From NCBI GenBank assembly GCA_021774625.1, contig JAJFIV010000008.1:47392-111391 (forward strand): a stretch of DNA of 64,000 bases, given 5' to 3'. Below the pieces are notes generated by a model. The model had not been told where the DNA came from. It saw only the letters and a list, made by a program, of their open reading frames with translations, and ran no database searches. Positions 11,853 to 22,610 of this stretch are shown piece by piece. Numbering within the stretch: the first letter of the stretch is position 1; each line of letters begins with the position of its first letter. This stretch comes from Alphaproteobacteria bacterium. Its GTDB lineage: Bacteria > Pseudomonadota > Alphaproteobacteria > Sphingomonadales > JAKSBY01. A program made the position numbers and the translations under genes.

Positions 11853-14570
11853 TTGAGCGACGAAACCCCCGTCAATCCGCACCCGCGGAATGTCGAGACC
11901 ATCACCATCGAAGAGGAGATGCAGACCTCTTATCTCGATTATGCCATGAGCGTGATCGTCTCCCGTGCGCTGCCGGATGTGCGGGACGGGCTGAAGCCGG
12001 TCCATCGCCGCATTCTCTATTCGATGCACGAAAACGGCTATGAATTCGGCAAGCCGTTCCGCAAATCCGCCCGCATTGTCGGCGATGTCATGGGTAAATA
12101 TCATCCCCATGGCGACAGTTCGATCTATGACGCCCTTGTGCGCATGGCGCAGGATTTTTCCATGCGGCTGCCGCTGATTGACGGCCAGGGCAATTTCGGC
12201 TCCATGGACGGCGATCCGCCTGCGGCGATGCGCTATACGGAAGCCCGCATGGCCAAGGTGGCGGGCTCGCTTCTGGCCGACATCGCCAAAAACACGGTTG
12301 ATTTCCAGTCCAATTATGATGATTCCGAACGGGAGCCCAAGGTGCTGCCGGCGCGCTATCCGAACCTGCTGGTTAACGGGGCAGGGGGCATCGCGGTCGG
12401 CATGGCGACGAATATTCCGCCGCATAATCTCGGCGAAGTGATCGACGGCTGCGGCGCCTATATCGACAATCCCGCCATCACCAATATGGAACTGGCGGAA
12501 TATGTGAAAGGGCCGGACTTTCCGACCGGCGGGCTGATTCTCGGTACTTCCGGCATCCGCCAGGCCTATGAAACCGGCCGGGGATCGATCACCATCCGCT
12601 CCCGCACCCATATCGAGGAGGTGCGCAAGGACCGCGAAGCGATCATCATCACCGAAATTCCCTTTCAGGTGAATAAATCGTCGATGATTGAAAAGATCGC
12701 CGACGCGGTCCGGAACAAGAAGATCGAGGGGATTTCCGATCTGCGCGACGAATCCGACCGCGACGGCGTGCGGGTTGTCATTGAATTGAAGCGCGACGCG
12801 GTGGCGGATGTGGTGCTCAATCAGCTTTACCGTTTTTCGCAGGTGCAAACCTCTTTCGGCATCAATATTCTGGCGCTGGATGGCGGCCGCCCGGAACAGA
12901 TGACGCTGCGCGATATCTTCCAGAGTTTCGTCAAGTTCCGCGAAGAGGTCATCACCCGGCGCACCAAATTCGATCTGGAGAAAGCCCGCGACCGCGCCCA
13001 TATCCTGATCGGTCTGGTGGTTGCCGTTGCCAATATAGATGAGGTGGTGGCGATTATCCGCCATGCCGCCAACCCGCAGGACGCCCGTGAAAAACTGGCA
13101 GCAAAGGAATGGGACGCCGCTGACGTTGTGCCCTATCTGGAGCTGATTTCCGAACCGCTGTCCGACGATGCAAACGGCAAATACCGTCTGAGTGAAACCC
13201 AGATCAAGGCCATTCTCGACCTGCGCCTGCATCGCCTGACAGCTATCGGCCGGGATGATATATCCGGCGAACTCAAAGAGTTAGCGGAAAAAATTGAAGA
13301 GCTGCTTCAAATATTAAAAAGCCGGGTCCGGCTTTACGAAGTGCTGCGCGAAGAAATGCTGGAAGTCCGTGAGCTTTATGCCAATCCGCGGCGCACCGAG
13401 ATCGAGATTGGCGACTTTGATCATTTCGAGGATGAGGACCTGATCAAACGGGAAGAGATGGTGGTGACCGTCACCCACACCGGCTATATCAAGCGGGTGC
13501 CGTTGGTGGCCTACCGGGCGCAGCGGCGCGGCGGCAAGGGCCGGTCGGGCATGTCGACCAAGGATGCGGATTTTCTCACCACTGTCTTTGTCGCTTCGAC
13601 CCACACACCGGTGCTGTTTTTCTCCACCACCGGACAGGTTTACAAGCTGAAAGTCTGGAAACTGCCCCTGTCGAGCCCCCAGGCCAAGGGTAAGGCGCTG
13701 ATCAATCTTCTGCCTTTGCAGCAGGATGAGACGATTTCCACCATTCTCCCGTTGCCCGAGGACGAAGACACCTGGGCCGATCTGAATGTGATGTTTGCCA
13801 CCGCGCGCGGCAATGTGCGCCGCAATTCCATGGGCGATTTCGCTAATGTGCCGTCCAACGGCAAGATCGCCATCCGCTTCGATGAAGGCTCCAACGACCG
13901 GCTGATCGGGGTCAGTCTCTGTAACGAAGAGGACGACGTGCTGCTGGCCGCCCGCGACGGTAAATGTATCCGCTTCCCGGTCCGTGATGTTCGGCAGTTC
14001 AAGGGCCGCACGGCGACCGGCGTGCGCGGCATGCGGCTTGCAAAGGATGACCGGGTGGTTTCCATGTCCATTCTGGCTGGCCAGGATGCCACGGTTGAGG
14101 AGCGCTCGGTTTATCTGAAAAGCGCCGCCTGGAAACCGGACCCGGCCGACCCCGGGTTGGCTGCGGACCGAATGACGGAACTGGCGGCAGGAGAGCAGTT
14201 TATTCTCTCGGTCACGGAAAACGGCTTTGGCAAGCGGACCAGCGCTTATGAATACCGGACAGCGGGCCGCGGCGGGATGGGGATTATCAATATCGAAACC
14301 TCAGAGCGCAATGGCCAGGTCATCGCAGCCTTTCCCATCGAGGAAAACGGCCAGATCATGATGGTGACCGATGCCGGCCGCCTGATCCGCACACCGGTTC
14401 ACGATGTCCGCATTGCCGGGCGCTCGACCCAGGGTGTGACGCTGTTCCGCGTAGAAGAAGACGAAAAGATCGTTTCCGTCGCCAAGGTGGAAGGCGAAGA
14501 GGATGGCGAGGATGAGGAGGGTCCGGCCGCAGACGCCACCGATGAAGATGGCGACAGCGCAGAGGCATAG
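11853..14570 (+). CDS. gyrA: DNA gyrase subunit A
   Basis: GyrA is the DNA-cleaving subunit of gyrase, introducing negative supercoils with GyrB. The 905-residue protein has the winged-helix cleavage domain ([20 protein letters not shown]), the catalytic Tyr in MRYTEARM (about Y128), an intact quinolone-region motif [17 protein letters not shown] with Ser and Asp at the positions that mutate in resistance, and the GyrA box QRRGGKG (about 557-563) of the C-terminal wrapping domain. The tail is strongly acidic. The start is TTG, because no ATG precedes the conserved N-terminus; AAAGGG lies upstream. Confidence 0.97.
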   Translation: MSDETPVNPHPRNVETITIEEEMQTSYLDYAMSVIVSRALPDVRDGLKPVHRRILYSMHENGYEFGKPFRKSARIVGDVMGKYHPHGDSSIYDALVRMAQDFSMRLPLIDGQGNFGSMDGDPPAAMRYTEARMAKVAGSLLADIAKNTVDFQSNYDDSEREPKVLPARYPNLLVNGAGGIAVGMATNIPPHNLGEVIDGCGAYIDNPAITNMELAEYVKGPDFPTGGLILGTSGIRQAYETGRGSITIRSRTHIEEVRKDREAIIITEIPFQVNKSSMIEKIADAVRNKKIEGISDLRDESDRDGVRVVIELKRDAVADVVLNQLYRFSQVQTSFGINILALDGGRPEQMTLRDIFQSFVKFREEVITRRTKFDLEKARDRAHILIGLVVAVANIDEVVAIIRHAANPQDAREKLAAKEWDAADVVPYLELISEPLSDDANGKYRLSETQIKAILDLRLHRLTAIGRDDISGELKELAEKIEELLQILKSRVRLYEVLREEMLEVRELYANPRRTEIEIGDFDHFEDEDLIKREEMVVTVTHTGYIKRVPLVAYRAQRRGGKGRSGMSTKDADFLTTVFVASTHTPVLFFSTTGQVYKLKVWKLPLSSPQAKGKALINLLPLQQDETISTILPLPEDEDTWADLNVMFATARGNVRRNSMGDFANVPSNGKIAIRFDEGSNDRLIGVSLCNEEDDVLLAARDGKCIRFPVRDVRQFKGRTATGVRGMRLAKDDRVVSMSILAGQDATVEERSVYLKSAAWKPDPADPGLAADRMTELAAGEQFILSVTENGFGKRTSAYEYRTAGRGGMGIINIETSERNGQVIAAFPIEENGQIMMVTDAGRLIRTPVHDVRIAGRSTQGVTLFRVEEDEKIVSVAKVEGEEDGEDEEGPAADATDEDGDSAEA

Positions 14571-14640
14571 CGGCCTTGCCCTTTTGCCCGGTCCGCGATA
14601 ATGCTTATTCTTTTGCAGATAACAAAAAAGGGGCAGGCTC

Positions 14641-15156
14641 TTGGCTGATCAGAAAAAGAGACGCACAGGCCTCTATCCGGGCACATTCGACCCCATTACC
14701 TATGGCCATCTGGATATCATCAAGCGCGGCCTTAAACTGGTTGACCGGCTGATTATTGGCGTTGCCACCAATCCCAGCAAGAACCCGCTCTTTTCGCTGG
14801 AAGAAAGAGTGGCGCAGGTCCGCCGGGAAACAGCGCATCTGGCGCAGCAATCCGCCAGCGAGGTCGAGGTGCTGGCGTTTGATGAATTGCTGATGCATTT
14901 TGCGGAGAGTGCCGGCGCATCGATTATTATTCGCGGCTTGCGCGCCGTGTCGGATTTTGAATATGAATTTCAGATGGTTGGCATGAACGCGCATCTGAAT
15001 CCGGAGATTGAAACGGTTTTTCTGATGGCTGATGCGAAATATCAGCCGATCTCGTCGCGTCTTGTAAAAGAAATCGCCGCTTATGGCGGAAAAATCACCG
15101 GGTTTATTCCGCCGCGCATGGTGTCGGAGGTGGCTGACAGGATGAAAAGCAGATAA
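14641..15156 (+). CDS. coaD: Phosphopantetheine adenylyltransferase
   Basis: CoaD transfers AMP from ATP to 4'-phosphopantetheine, the penultimate step of coenzyme A synthesis in the cytoplasm. The 171-residue protein has the nucleotidyltransferase motifs GTFDPITYGHLDI at the N-terminus and ISSRLVKEIAAYGG near the C-terminus, with RGLRAVSDFEYEFQM between. The length fits the family. The start codon is TTG, placed by the AGGGGCAGG site just upstream and by the conserved first strand. The gene sits 70 bases after gyrA and ahead of the cyclophilins. Confidence 0.96.
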   Translation: MADQKKRRTGLYPGTFDPITYGHLDIIKRGLKLVDRLIIGVATNPSKNPLFSLEERVAQVRRETAHLAQQSASEVEVLAFDELLMHFAESAGASIIIRGLRAVSDFEYEFQMVGMNAHLNPEIETVFLMADAKYQPISSRLVKEIAAYGGKITGFIPPRMVSEVADRMKSR

Positions 15157-15198
15157 GTTCCATAAGAATTTACATTAATTAAAGACAATAAGGTATTG

Positions 15199-15792
15199 AT
15201 GTTGAAAAAATTATCTATTATTTCTCTGATTGTTATTTCTCTGATGACTGTTGCGGGGACGTCCTCCCGGGCAGATGAAGATCTGGAAAATACGCTTTAT
15301 CTCGATCTTTCCACCGGTGGCCGGGTTGTCATCCAGATGCGGCCCGATATTGCCCCCAATCATGTGGAGCGGATCAAGACCCTGACCCGGATGGGATTTT
15401 ATGATGGCGTTGTTTTCCACCGGGTCGTTGACGGATTTATGGCGCAGACCGGCGATCCGTCCGGCACCGGACGGGGCGCGTCCGAGCTTCCCGATCTTGC
15501 GGCCGAAATCACCTGCACGCCGCATCTGCGCGGCACCGTCTCGATGGCCCGTGGGCCGGATTATGACTCTGCCAACAGCCAGTTTTTTATCGTTTTTCAG
15601 CCCAGCTTCAATATCGATAACCAATATACGGTCTGGGGCCGGGTGATATCCGGCATAGAATATGTTGACGCAATCCAGCGCGGCGTCGGGGAAATGGGCA
15701 TCGTGCCGGAAGGCCAGAGAGACCGCGTGATAAAAGCGGTCATTGCCGCAGATGCAGAATCGGTTGAGGAAAACGCCGGAGAAAGCCAATGA
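15199..15792 (+). CDS. Exported cyclophilin-type peptidyl-prolyl isomerase (copy 1)
   Basis: The 197-residue protein has an N-terminal signal peptide (LKKLSIISLIVISLM...SSRA), then a cyclophilin domain with YDGVVFHRVVDGFMAQTGDP and SANSQFFIVF, including the catalytic Arg of FHR and the QFF core. It should catalyse cis-trans isomerisation of X-Pro bonds in the periplasm. It is one of two tandem paralogues; its stop overlaps the next start by 4 bases (ATGA), so translation is coupled. ATG at 15199 is preferred over flanking TTG codons. Confidence 0.92.
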   Translation: MLKKLSIISLIVISLMTVAGTSSRADEDLENTLYLDLSTGGRVVIQMRPDIAPNHVERIKTLTRMGFYDGVVFHRVVDGFMAQTGDPSGTGRGASELPDLAAEITCTPHLRGTVSMARGPDYDSANSQFFIVFQPSFNIDNQYTVWGRVISGIEYVDAIQRGVGEMGIVPEGQRDRVIKAVIAADAESVEENAGESQ

Positions 15793-16391
15793 AAAAGATG
15801 ATTCCCGTACTTGCTGTTCTTGCTGTTTTTGTTCTTCTTGCAGTTGTTTTTTTGGTCTGGTTTTCCGGCAAAGACGATGGAACGGAAGAAGCCGCGCTCT
15901 CAAGCGAGGGAACCACCCTGATTTTGGAACTCTCCACCGGCGGCCCCGTGGTGATTGAAATGTTCCCCGACAAGGCCCCCAATCATGTGCAACGTTTCAA
16001 GACCCTGGCCAACCAGGGTTTTTACGACGGCGTTGTCTTCCACCGGGTGCTAGAGGGCTTTATGGCCCAGACCGGCGACCCCACCGGCCAGGGTGACGGC
16101 AGTTCCGAGCTGCCGGACCTGCAGGCGGAATTTAATGATGTCATGCATACCCGCGGCATTGTCTCGACAGCCCGCACGGCCGATCCCAACTCAGCCAACA
16201 GCCAGTTTTTCATCATGTTCGGCGACGCGCCGCAACTGGACGGGCAATACACGGTGTGGGGCGTGGTGATGGAGGGCATGGAATATGTCGACGCGATCCA
16301 GCGCGGCCCACGGGAAAATAACGGCATTGTGCCACTGGAGGAACGCGACCGCATCATTACGGCGCGGGTTGCGGGTGATGAGGACGATTAA
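15789..16391 (+). CDS. Membrane-anchored cyclophilin-type peptidyl-prolyl isomerase (copy 2)
   Basis: The 200-residue paralogue of the preceding gene begins with a Lys-Lys and a long hydrophobic segment (about residues 5-24) that lacks a clear cleavage site. It may therefore stay anchored to the inner membrane facing the periplasm. The cyclophilin domain has YDGVVFHRVLEGFMAQTGDP, SANSQFFIMF and YTVWGVVMEGMEYVDAIQRG. The shared blocks with copy 1 show a tandem duplication. It precedes queA by 41 bases, an arrangement seen in many Alphaproteobacteria. Confidence 0.92.
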   Translation: MKKMIPVLAVLAVFVLLAVVFLVWFSGKDDGTEEAALSSEGTTLILELSTGGPVVIEMFPDKAPNHVQRFKTLANQGFYDGVVFHRVLEGFMAQTGDPTGQGDGSSELPDLQAEFNDVMHTRGIVSTARTADPNSANSQFFIMFGDAPQLDGQYTVWGVVMEGMEYVDAIQRGPRENNGIVPLEERDRIITARVAGDEDD

Positions 16392-16432
16392 GCGCTTGAG
16401 ATAACGCGGCTGGCGCTATACATCCATTTTCC

Positions 16433-18591
<2,159 letters not shown>

Positions 18592-18642
18592 ACCTGCGTC
18601 ACCCGGTCTGAATAAGGCCGGAAGCTTGCCGTGAAGCGCGGA

Positions 18643-19356
18643 TCAGGCCGCGAAGAGTTCATGCAGAAAATTCCGCATGGCCAGCCAGGATCGTTTGTCG
18701 GAAGCCTGCTGATAGAACATGCCGTCTGCGGGCGCGGCGGCGGCCGGGTTGGTGAAGGCATGGGCGGTGTGGCCGTAGGCGATTAACTGCCAGTCGGCGC
18801 CACGGGCGGTCAGCTCCCTGCCGAGGCCGACGGTTTGTTCCGGCGTTGCCAGCGGATCGTCCCAGCCATGCAGGGCGAGGATTTTGGCTTTGATGACTGC
18901 ATCACGACCTGCAGGCGGATCATAAAGGCCGTGAAAACTGACCACGCCTTTCAGGTCGCCGCCGGCGCGGGCGAGATCAAGCACGCATTTGCCGCCAAAA
19001 CAGAAGCCGATGGCGGCCGTCTGCTTTTTGTCGACCTGATCAAGGTTTTTTAGAACGGCGAGGGCATTCTGCATCCGCTTCCGCAGCAGTCCCCGATCGC
19101 TGTCCAGTTCATTCATCAGCACGGCGCAGTCTTCCGGGGTTTGGGCCCGGCGGCCCTGTCCATAGTTATCGATGGCAAATCCGACATATCCGAGTTCCGC
19201 GAGGGCCACCGCCTTGCCGGTTTCAAAATCCGACTGCCCGCCCCAGGCATGGGAAATCAGGACGCCCGGTTTTGGCCCGCCCTCGGGATTCCAGCTGATC
19301 GTGCCTTCGAAAGGACCGCCGGGCCCGGCATAAATGAGTTTTTCCGTTTTGATCAT
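18643..19356 (-). CDS. Dienelactone hydrolase family protein
   Basis: The 237-residue alpha/beta hydrolase has the family's Cys nucleophile in IGFCFGGKCVLDLARAGG (about C119), the acid in LALHGWDDPLATPEQ and the catalytic His in AYGHTAHAFTNP. Dienelactone hydrolases open lactone rings of dienelactones in aromatic degradation, but most chromosomal relatives have unknown substrates, and no aromatic pathway lies nearby. No signal peptide is seen, so it should be cytosolic. It is a single gene, convergent with tgt and divergent from the DsbA-like gene. Confidence 0.85.
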   Translation of the reverse strand: MIKTEKLIYAGPGGPFEGTISWNPEGGPKPGVLISHAWGGQSDFETGKAVALAELGYVGFAIDNYGQGRRAQTPEDCAVLMNELDSDRGLLRKRMQNALAVLKNLDQVDKKQTAAIGFCFGGKCVLDLARAGGDLKGVVSFHGLYDPPAGRDAVIKAKILALHGWDDPLATPEQTVGLGRELTARGADWQLIAYGHTAHAFTNPAAAAPADGMFYQQASDKRSWLAMRNFLHELFAA

Positions 19357-19436
19357 TGCGTCCCCACTGACTGACTGGCTTGCTTCGGTCAGACTTTGCA
19401 GCTAGCGTCGGGCAAAATCAATATGGGATATGTAAA

Positions 19437-20069
19437 ATGCGGATAGACATTATTTCCGACGTCGTCTGTCCCTGGTGTTATGTGGGAAAAAGGCGGATTG
19501 AGCGGGCGCTGAAAGACCGCCCGGATATGGCGTTTGAAATCACCTGGCGGCCTTATCAATTGAATCCGGACCTGCCGCCGGACGGAATGGACCGCAAGGC
19601 CTATCTCAAACAGAAATTCGGTGAAGAGCAATATCCGGCTTCCATGCTGACGCCGCTGCAAAAAGCCGGGCAGGAAGAGGGTATTCCCTTCAATTTTGAA
19701 GGCATCGCTAAAGCGCCCAACACACTTGCCGCGCACAGCATCATCCGCTGGGCGCAGACAGCGGGATTGCAGGACGCCGTCGTGCAAAGATTGTTCGACG
19801 CCTATTTCCTTGAAGGCCGGGATATTGGCGATCACGGCACTCTCGTTGAGTTGGCGGGCGACGCCGGGATGGATGAAGACCTGGTCCGCACCCTGCTTGC
19901 CGAAAACCGCGACCATGATCTGATCCGCGCTGAGATCAGCCAGGCGCTGCAGATGGGCGTGCGCGGTGTCCCCAGCATTATTTTTGACGGCAAATATGCT
20001 TTATCCGGCGCCCAGCCGCCGGAAACAATTCTCCGGGTAATCGATAAAGCGCAGCCGAAAAGGCTCTAG
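19437..20069 (+). CDS. DsbA family protein (FrnE-like / 2-hydroxychromene-2-carboxylate isomerase-like)
   Basis: The 210-residue protein starts MRIDIISDVVCPWCYVGKRR, placing a CPWC redox motif at residues 11-14. The DsbA-type helical insert follows, then the cis-Pro region GVRGVPSIIFDGKYALSGAQ. No signal peptide is present, so unlike DsbA it acts in the cytosol, as FrnE does. Likely role: thiol-disulfide exchange or a glutathione-dependent isomerisation. ATG at 19437 is chosen because the conserved strand begins there; an in-frame upstream start would add an unrelated 19 residues. Its TAG shares the bases CTAG with the stop of the convergent response regulator. Confidence 0.87.
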   Translation: MRIDIISDVVCPWCYVGKRRIERALKDRPDMAFEITWRPYQLNPDLPPDGMDRKAYLKQKFGEEQYPASMLTPLQKAGQEEGIPFNFEGIAKAPNTLAAHSIIRWAQTAGLQDAVVQRLFDAYFLEGRDIGDHGTLVELAGDAGMDEDLVRTLLAENRDHDLIRAEISQALQMGVRGVPSIIFDGKYALSGAQPPETILRVIDKAQPKRL

Positions 20070-20461
20070 TGAGGTGGAGTGAAGCGGGCGCACTCCAGCA
20101 TCTTGTCGAGCGCGGCTTTCAGGTCGTCCATACCAAAAGGTTTATGCAGCAGTACGGTCCGGTTCAGATCTTTGATTTCCCGCCCTGTGATGCGGGTATC
20201 GCCCGTTATCAGGATGACAGGCACAACGGCGGCGTCGCTTTCAAACATCGCCTTGATGGTCTGAAGTCCGTTCTTGCCCTGTAACAGCCAGTAATCCGCG
20301 ATAATCAGATCGGGCGGGGCGGGCAGTTTTTCAACAAGCGCCAGGGCATCATAATGACCATAAGCCGTCGCGACCCGGTACCCCCATGTTTCCAGTGAAA
20401 TTGCGAGCGTTGCCGCAACCAGGGGGTCGTCATCGATAAGGAGAATCGTTTTCAAGGGCAT
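20066..20461 (-). CDS. Single-domain response regulator
   Basis: The 131-residue protein is a CheY-like receiver only. It has the acidic pocket LLIDDDPLVAA, the phospho-accepting Asp in LIIADYWLLQGKNG (about D56), Thr in ITGDTR and Lys in LLHKPFGMDDL (about K107). No output domain is present, so it probably works by protein contact, for example in a phosphorelay. It is the last gene of the ECF sigma / anti-sigma operon and its start lies 32 bases inside the anti-sigma gene. No cognate kinase is nearby. Confidence 0.9.
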   Translation of the reverse strand: MPLKTILLIDDDPLVAATLAISLETWGYRVATAYGHYDALALVEKLPAPPDLIIADYWLLQGKNGLQTIKAMFESDAAVVPVILITGDTRITGREIKDLNRTVLLHKPFGMDDLKAALDKMLECARFTPPH

Positions 20462-21368
20462 CCTTTGTACTCAAATCGATGATTTGGATATCGGGCGGAG
20501 GCCCTTGCAGAACCGCGGCCGGCAACCAATCAACCATTTCCCTGCAAACGCCTGGAATGGCCACTTGTTCCCCGACGGAAATATTTGTGGAGCCGGAACC
20601 GGTTTGCGAGGCCGTATACTGGCTGATCTGACGCAGTTCATTGGCGGAAAATGCACCGGCCATGCTGAAATGGATCCTTTCATCCTGCCACGAAGCCACG
20701 GTCAGAGCGCCGGTTCTTTCAGCCGCCAGGTTGGACGCCTGAACGGGCCCGGCGCCGGTAATGCACAGCGCCAGCGGCCGCTTTTTGCCGTCCTCATACA
20801 ATAAATGCGCGGCAAGCCCCTGTTGGGTGCTATAAAGGCGGCTGTCGGTCAGCGCGAAGCCCATGGCGGCAAGATCCGGCAGCGGCAGGGGTGAAGACGT
20901 CCGGGGCTGATCACCGCCAACGGTCAGGCCGGTATCCGTTGAGGCGGATATAGGGAGGATCGCCGTATTCTCCGGCTCAATCGCCGCCAGCGGCTGAACC
21001 TGATCCGCGCTGTGAAAGGCGTTGACGGCCCACAGCATGCCAATGCCAAGGACAACAGCGGCGGCCGCGGCCATGCCGGACATCCAGCGCTGCCGCGTGT
21101 CCGCCATCACGAGAATAGATCTGAATTCTTTGGCGCTGGACAGGGTTTCCGCCGGCAGCGGCGGCAGGTTTTCGCCTTCGAAAAGCGCTTTCAGGGCACG
21201 GTTTTGCGCCCTGAAGTCACGGACCCGCTTTGCCTCTTCGGGGTTGCGAGCCAGGTATGCCTCAACCCACACCCGGTCTTTTTCGCCCAGTAAATTATCG
21301 ACATAGGCCTGCAAGACGTCTTCCGTCGGAACACGAAATTCTGGCCTATATGTTCTATTGTTACTCAT
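20430..21368 (-). CDS. Transmembrane anti-sigma factor
   Basis: The 312-residue protein has an N-terminal cytosolic helical domain (TEDVLQAYVDNLLGEKDRVWVEAYLARNP, about 15-70) of the anti-sigma type, one membrane helix (about 95-117) and a roughly 190-residue periplasmic region (LPDLAAMGFALTDSRLY... ). The zinc-binding HxxxCxxC motif of ZAS anti-sigmas is absent. It lies 2 bases after the ECF sigma gene, the standard arrangement, so it should hold that sigma at the membrane and release it on a periplasmic signal. What triggers release cannot be read here. Confidence 0.8.
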   Translation of the reverse strand: MSNNRTYRPEFRVPTEDVLQAYVDNLLGEKDRVWVEAYLARNPEEAKRVRDFRAQNRALKALFEGENLPPLPAETLSSAKEFRSILVMADTRQRWMSGMAAAAAVVLGIGMLWAVNAFHSADQVQPLAAIEPENTAILPISASTDTGLTVGGDQPRTSSPLPLPDLAAMGFALTDSRLYSTQQGLAAHLLYEDGKKRPLALCITGAGPVQASNLAAERTGALTVASWQDERIHFSMAGAFSANELRQISQYTASQTGSGSTNISVGEQVAIPGVCREMVDWLPAAVLQGPPPDIQIIDLSTKDALENDSPYR

Positions 21369-21370
21369 GC

Positions 21371-21886
21371 CTATCCTTCAACAAGCCTCAATAATTGCGG
21401 CGGTTTTTTATTCAGTTCCGCGCGCAGCGATTCGCGGGCGCGGGACAGCCGGGACATAACGGTGCCGGTCGGAATATCCAGGATTGATGCGGTCTCCTCA
21501 TAGGTCATGCCTTCCAGGCCCACCAGCAGCAAGACAGAGCGCTGATCATCGGTCAGGGTATCAAATACACTGGCAAAATCCATCACATCAATCCAGTCTT
21601 CCTGGGAAGCCCGGGTAAAGTCCTCGCTCTCCACAGAGCATTCTTTCACATATTTTGTCTGGCGCGCCATGGCTCTCACATTATCGATCCGCACATTGTG
21701 CAGCATCCGGAAAAGATAGGCGCGGATATCTTCAACATTGATCAAAAGCCTTCTTTTTTTCAGGGCCCTTGCGAGGCATTCCTGAACGAGATCGTCCGCC
21801 TGGCTGATATCGCGCGTTAAGGCGATGGCATAGCGCCTGAGCGCAGTGATGTGGCGAACAATCTCGGCATCCAAATAATCCGGCAT
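21371..21886 (-). CDS. ECF-type RNA polymerase sigma factor
   Basis: The 171-residue protein has only regions 2 and 4: ALTRDISQADDLVQECLARALKKRR and AYLFRMLHNVRIDN (region 2, -10 recognition and core binding), and LTDDQRSVLLLVGLEGMTYEETASILDIPTGTVMSRLSRARESL (region 4, helix-turn-helix for -35). It is co-transcribed with the anti-sigma gene and the receiver protein. A GGGGTAA ribosome-binding site lies just before the ATG. The regulon is unknown; the two small exported proteins upstream are natural candidates. Confidence 0.92.
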   Translation of the reverse strand: MPDYLDAEIVRHITALRRYAIALTRDISQADDLVQECLARALKKRRLLINVEDIRAYLFRMLHNVRIDNVRAMARQTKYVKECSVESEDFTRASQEDWIDVMDFASVFDTLTDDQRSVLLLVGLEGMTYEETASILDIPTGTVMSRLSRARESLRAELNKKPPQLLRLVEG

Positions 21887-21981
21887 ATTTTACCCCAGCT
21901 AAAAGACCATGGTTCAATGCCCACTCTAAGCCTGAACTGATGCAACAACGTTATTCTGCCTGTGTCCTGCATCGGCGGATA

Positions 21982-21998
21982 TCTTACCCGGGGTAAGA
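21982..21998. promoter_or_regulatory. Perfect palindrome between small exported gene and ECF sigma gene
   Basis: TCTTACCCGGGGTAAGA reads the same on both strands with one central base (8-bp arms). It overlaps the stop of the 63-residue gene and lies 96 bases upstream of the sigma gene start. No T-run follows on the minus strand, so a protein-binding operator is as likely as a terminator or attenuator hairpin. Confidence 0.4.
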
Positions 21999-22175
21999 AT
22001 GCGCAGAGAAATCGGGCAAGATCATGGCCGTTTTACTGATTTCCAGCACGGCATCGATTTCAGGCGCATTCACCGGCTCCGTTTCCGGCGCTTTCACACT
22101 TCCCGCAGGATACGCAGTCATGCCCGCAATACTCAACGATACGATAGCCAAAAAACGCTTCATTGCTTTATTCAT
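21984..22175 (-). CDS. Small exported protein of unknown function (63 aa)
   Basis: The product has a good signal peptide (MNKAMKRFLAIVSLSIAGMTAYPAGSVKA) and a short mature part (ETEPVNAPEIDAVLEISKTAMILPDFSA) with no recognised domain. GAAAGG lies just before the chosen ATG at 22175; an upstream in-frame start lacks a site. Same strand and close spacing with the 91-residue exported gene (57 bases) and the ECF sigma gene (97 bases) suggest a common unit. It could be a target or a sensor partner of the sigma system; this is inference. Confidence 0.5.
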   Translation of the reverse strand: MNKAMKRFLAIVSLSIAGMTAYPAGSVKAPETEPVNAPEIDAVLEISKTAMILPDFSAHSYPG

Positions 22176-22232
22176 GCCTTTCTCGGTGCAGAGGACAGGG
22201 GCCAAAGCCCGCCCCGCATCCCAGCCTCATTC

Positions 22233-22508
22233 CTATTGGGGGATGCCCAGCAGTTCTTTTGCCATGGCAAGTTTCTCGGCGGCTTGCTCATGATGACCGG
22301 CCTTGCAAAGGGCTGCGCCTTCGCTTCGGAGCTGGGCCGCACGGGCGCGGGTTTCCGCGTCGATGTCCCCGGTCACTTCCGCTTCCGACAGAGCCAGATC
22401 AATCACGGCGATATCGTCGTCGCACGGCGCAGCATAAGCAGCATTTGTTAAAAACAGTACCGACGCCAGTGACAAGGCGCCGGCAGTGACAAGCAAATAT
22501 TTCATCAT
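22233..22508 (-). CDS. Small exported helical protein of unknown function (91 aa)
   Basis: The protein begins MMKYLLVTAGALSLASVLFL and has a signal peptide ending near NAAYAA. The mature part is helical and Ala/Glu rich (DIDAETRARAAQLRSEGAALCKAGHHEQAAEKLAMAKELLG), reminiscent of a single TPR-like hairpin, and has two Cys. GGAAGAG precedes the start; ATG at 22505 is equally possible. It is the first gene of the run that leads into the ECF sigma operon and has a candidate ECF-type promoter. Confidence 0.6.
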   Translation of the reverse strand: MMKYLLVTAGALSLASVLFLTNAAYAAPCDDDIAVIDLALSEAEVTGDIDAETRARAAQLRSEGAALCKAGHHEQAAEKLAMAKELLGIPQ

Positions 22509-22568
22509 AGCTCTCTTCCTGAGTTAAAGTGACGGTGTATTTGCCTGCTCCGGAACAGACGCATGAAT

Positions 22569-22594
22569 AACGTCACGCATCCGAAAATCATTCC
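22569..22594 (-). promoter_or_regulatory. Candidate ECF-type promoter (GGAAT-N17-CGTT)
   Basis: On the minus strand GGAAT (22594-22590) and CGTT (22572-22569) are 17 bases apart, the spacing and near-consensus of EcfG-type general stress promoters in Alphaproteobacteria (GGAAC-N16/17-CGTT). It lies about 60 bases before the 91-residue exported gene. The -35 has one mismatch. Confidence 0.35.
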
Positions 22595-22610
22595 AAGAAT
22601 TATGAAAGAT

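Noticed and set aside
11715..13232. Long minus-strand open frame (505 codons) opposite gyrA
   Set aside because: It mirrors gyrA codons and has no recognisable domain or ribosome-binding site.
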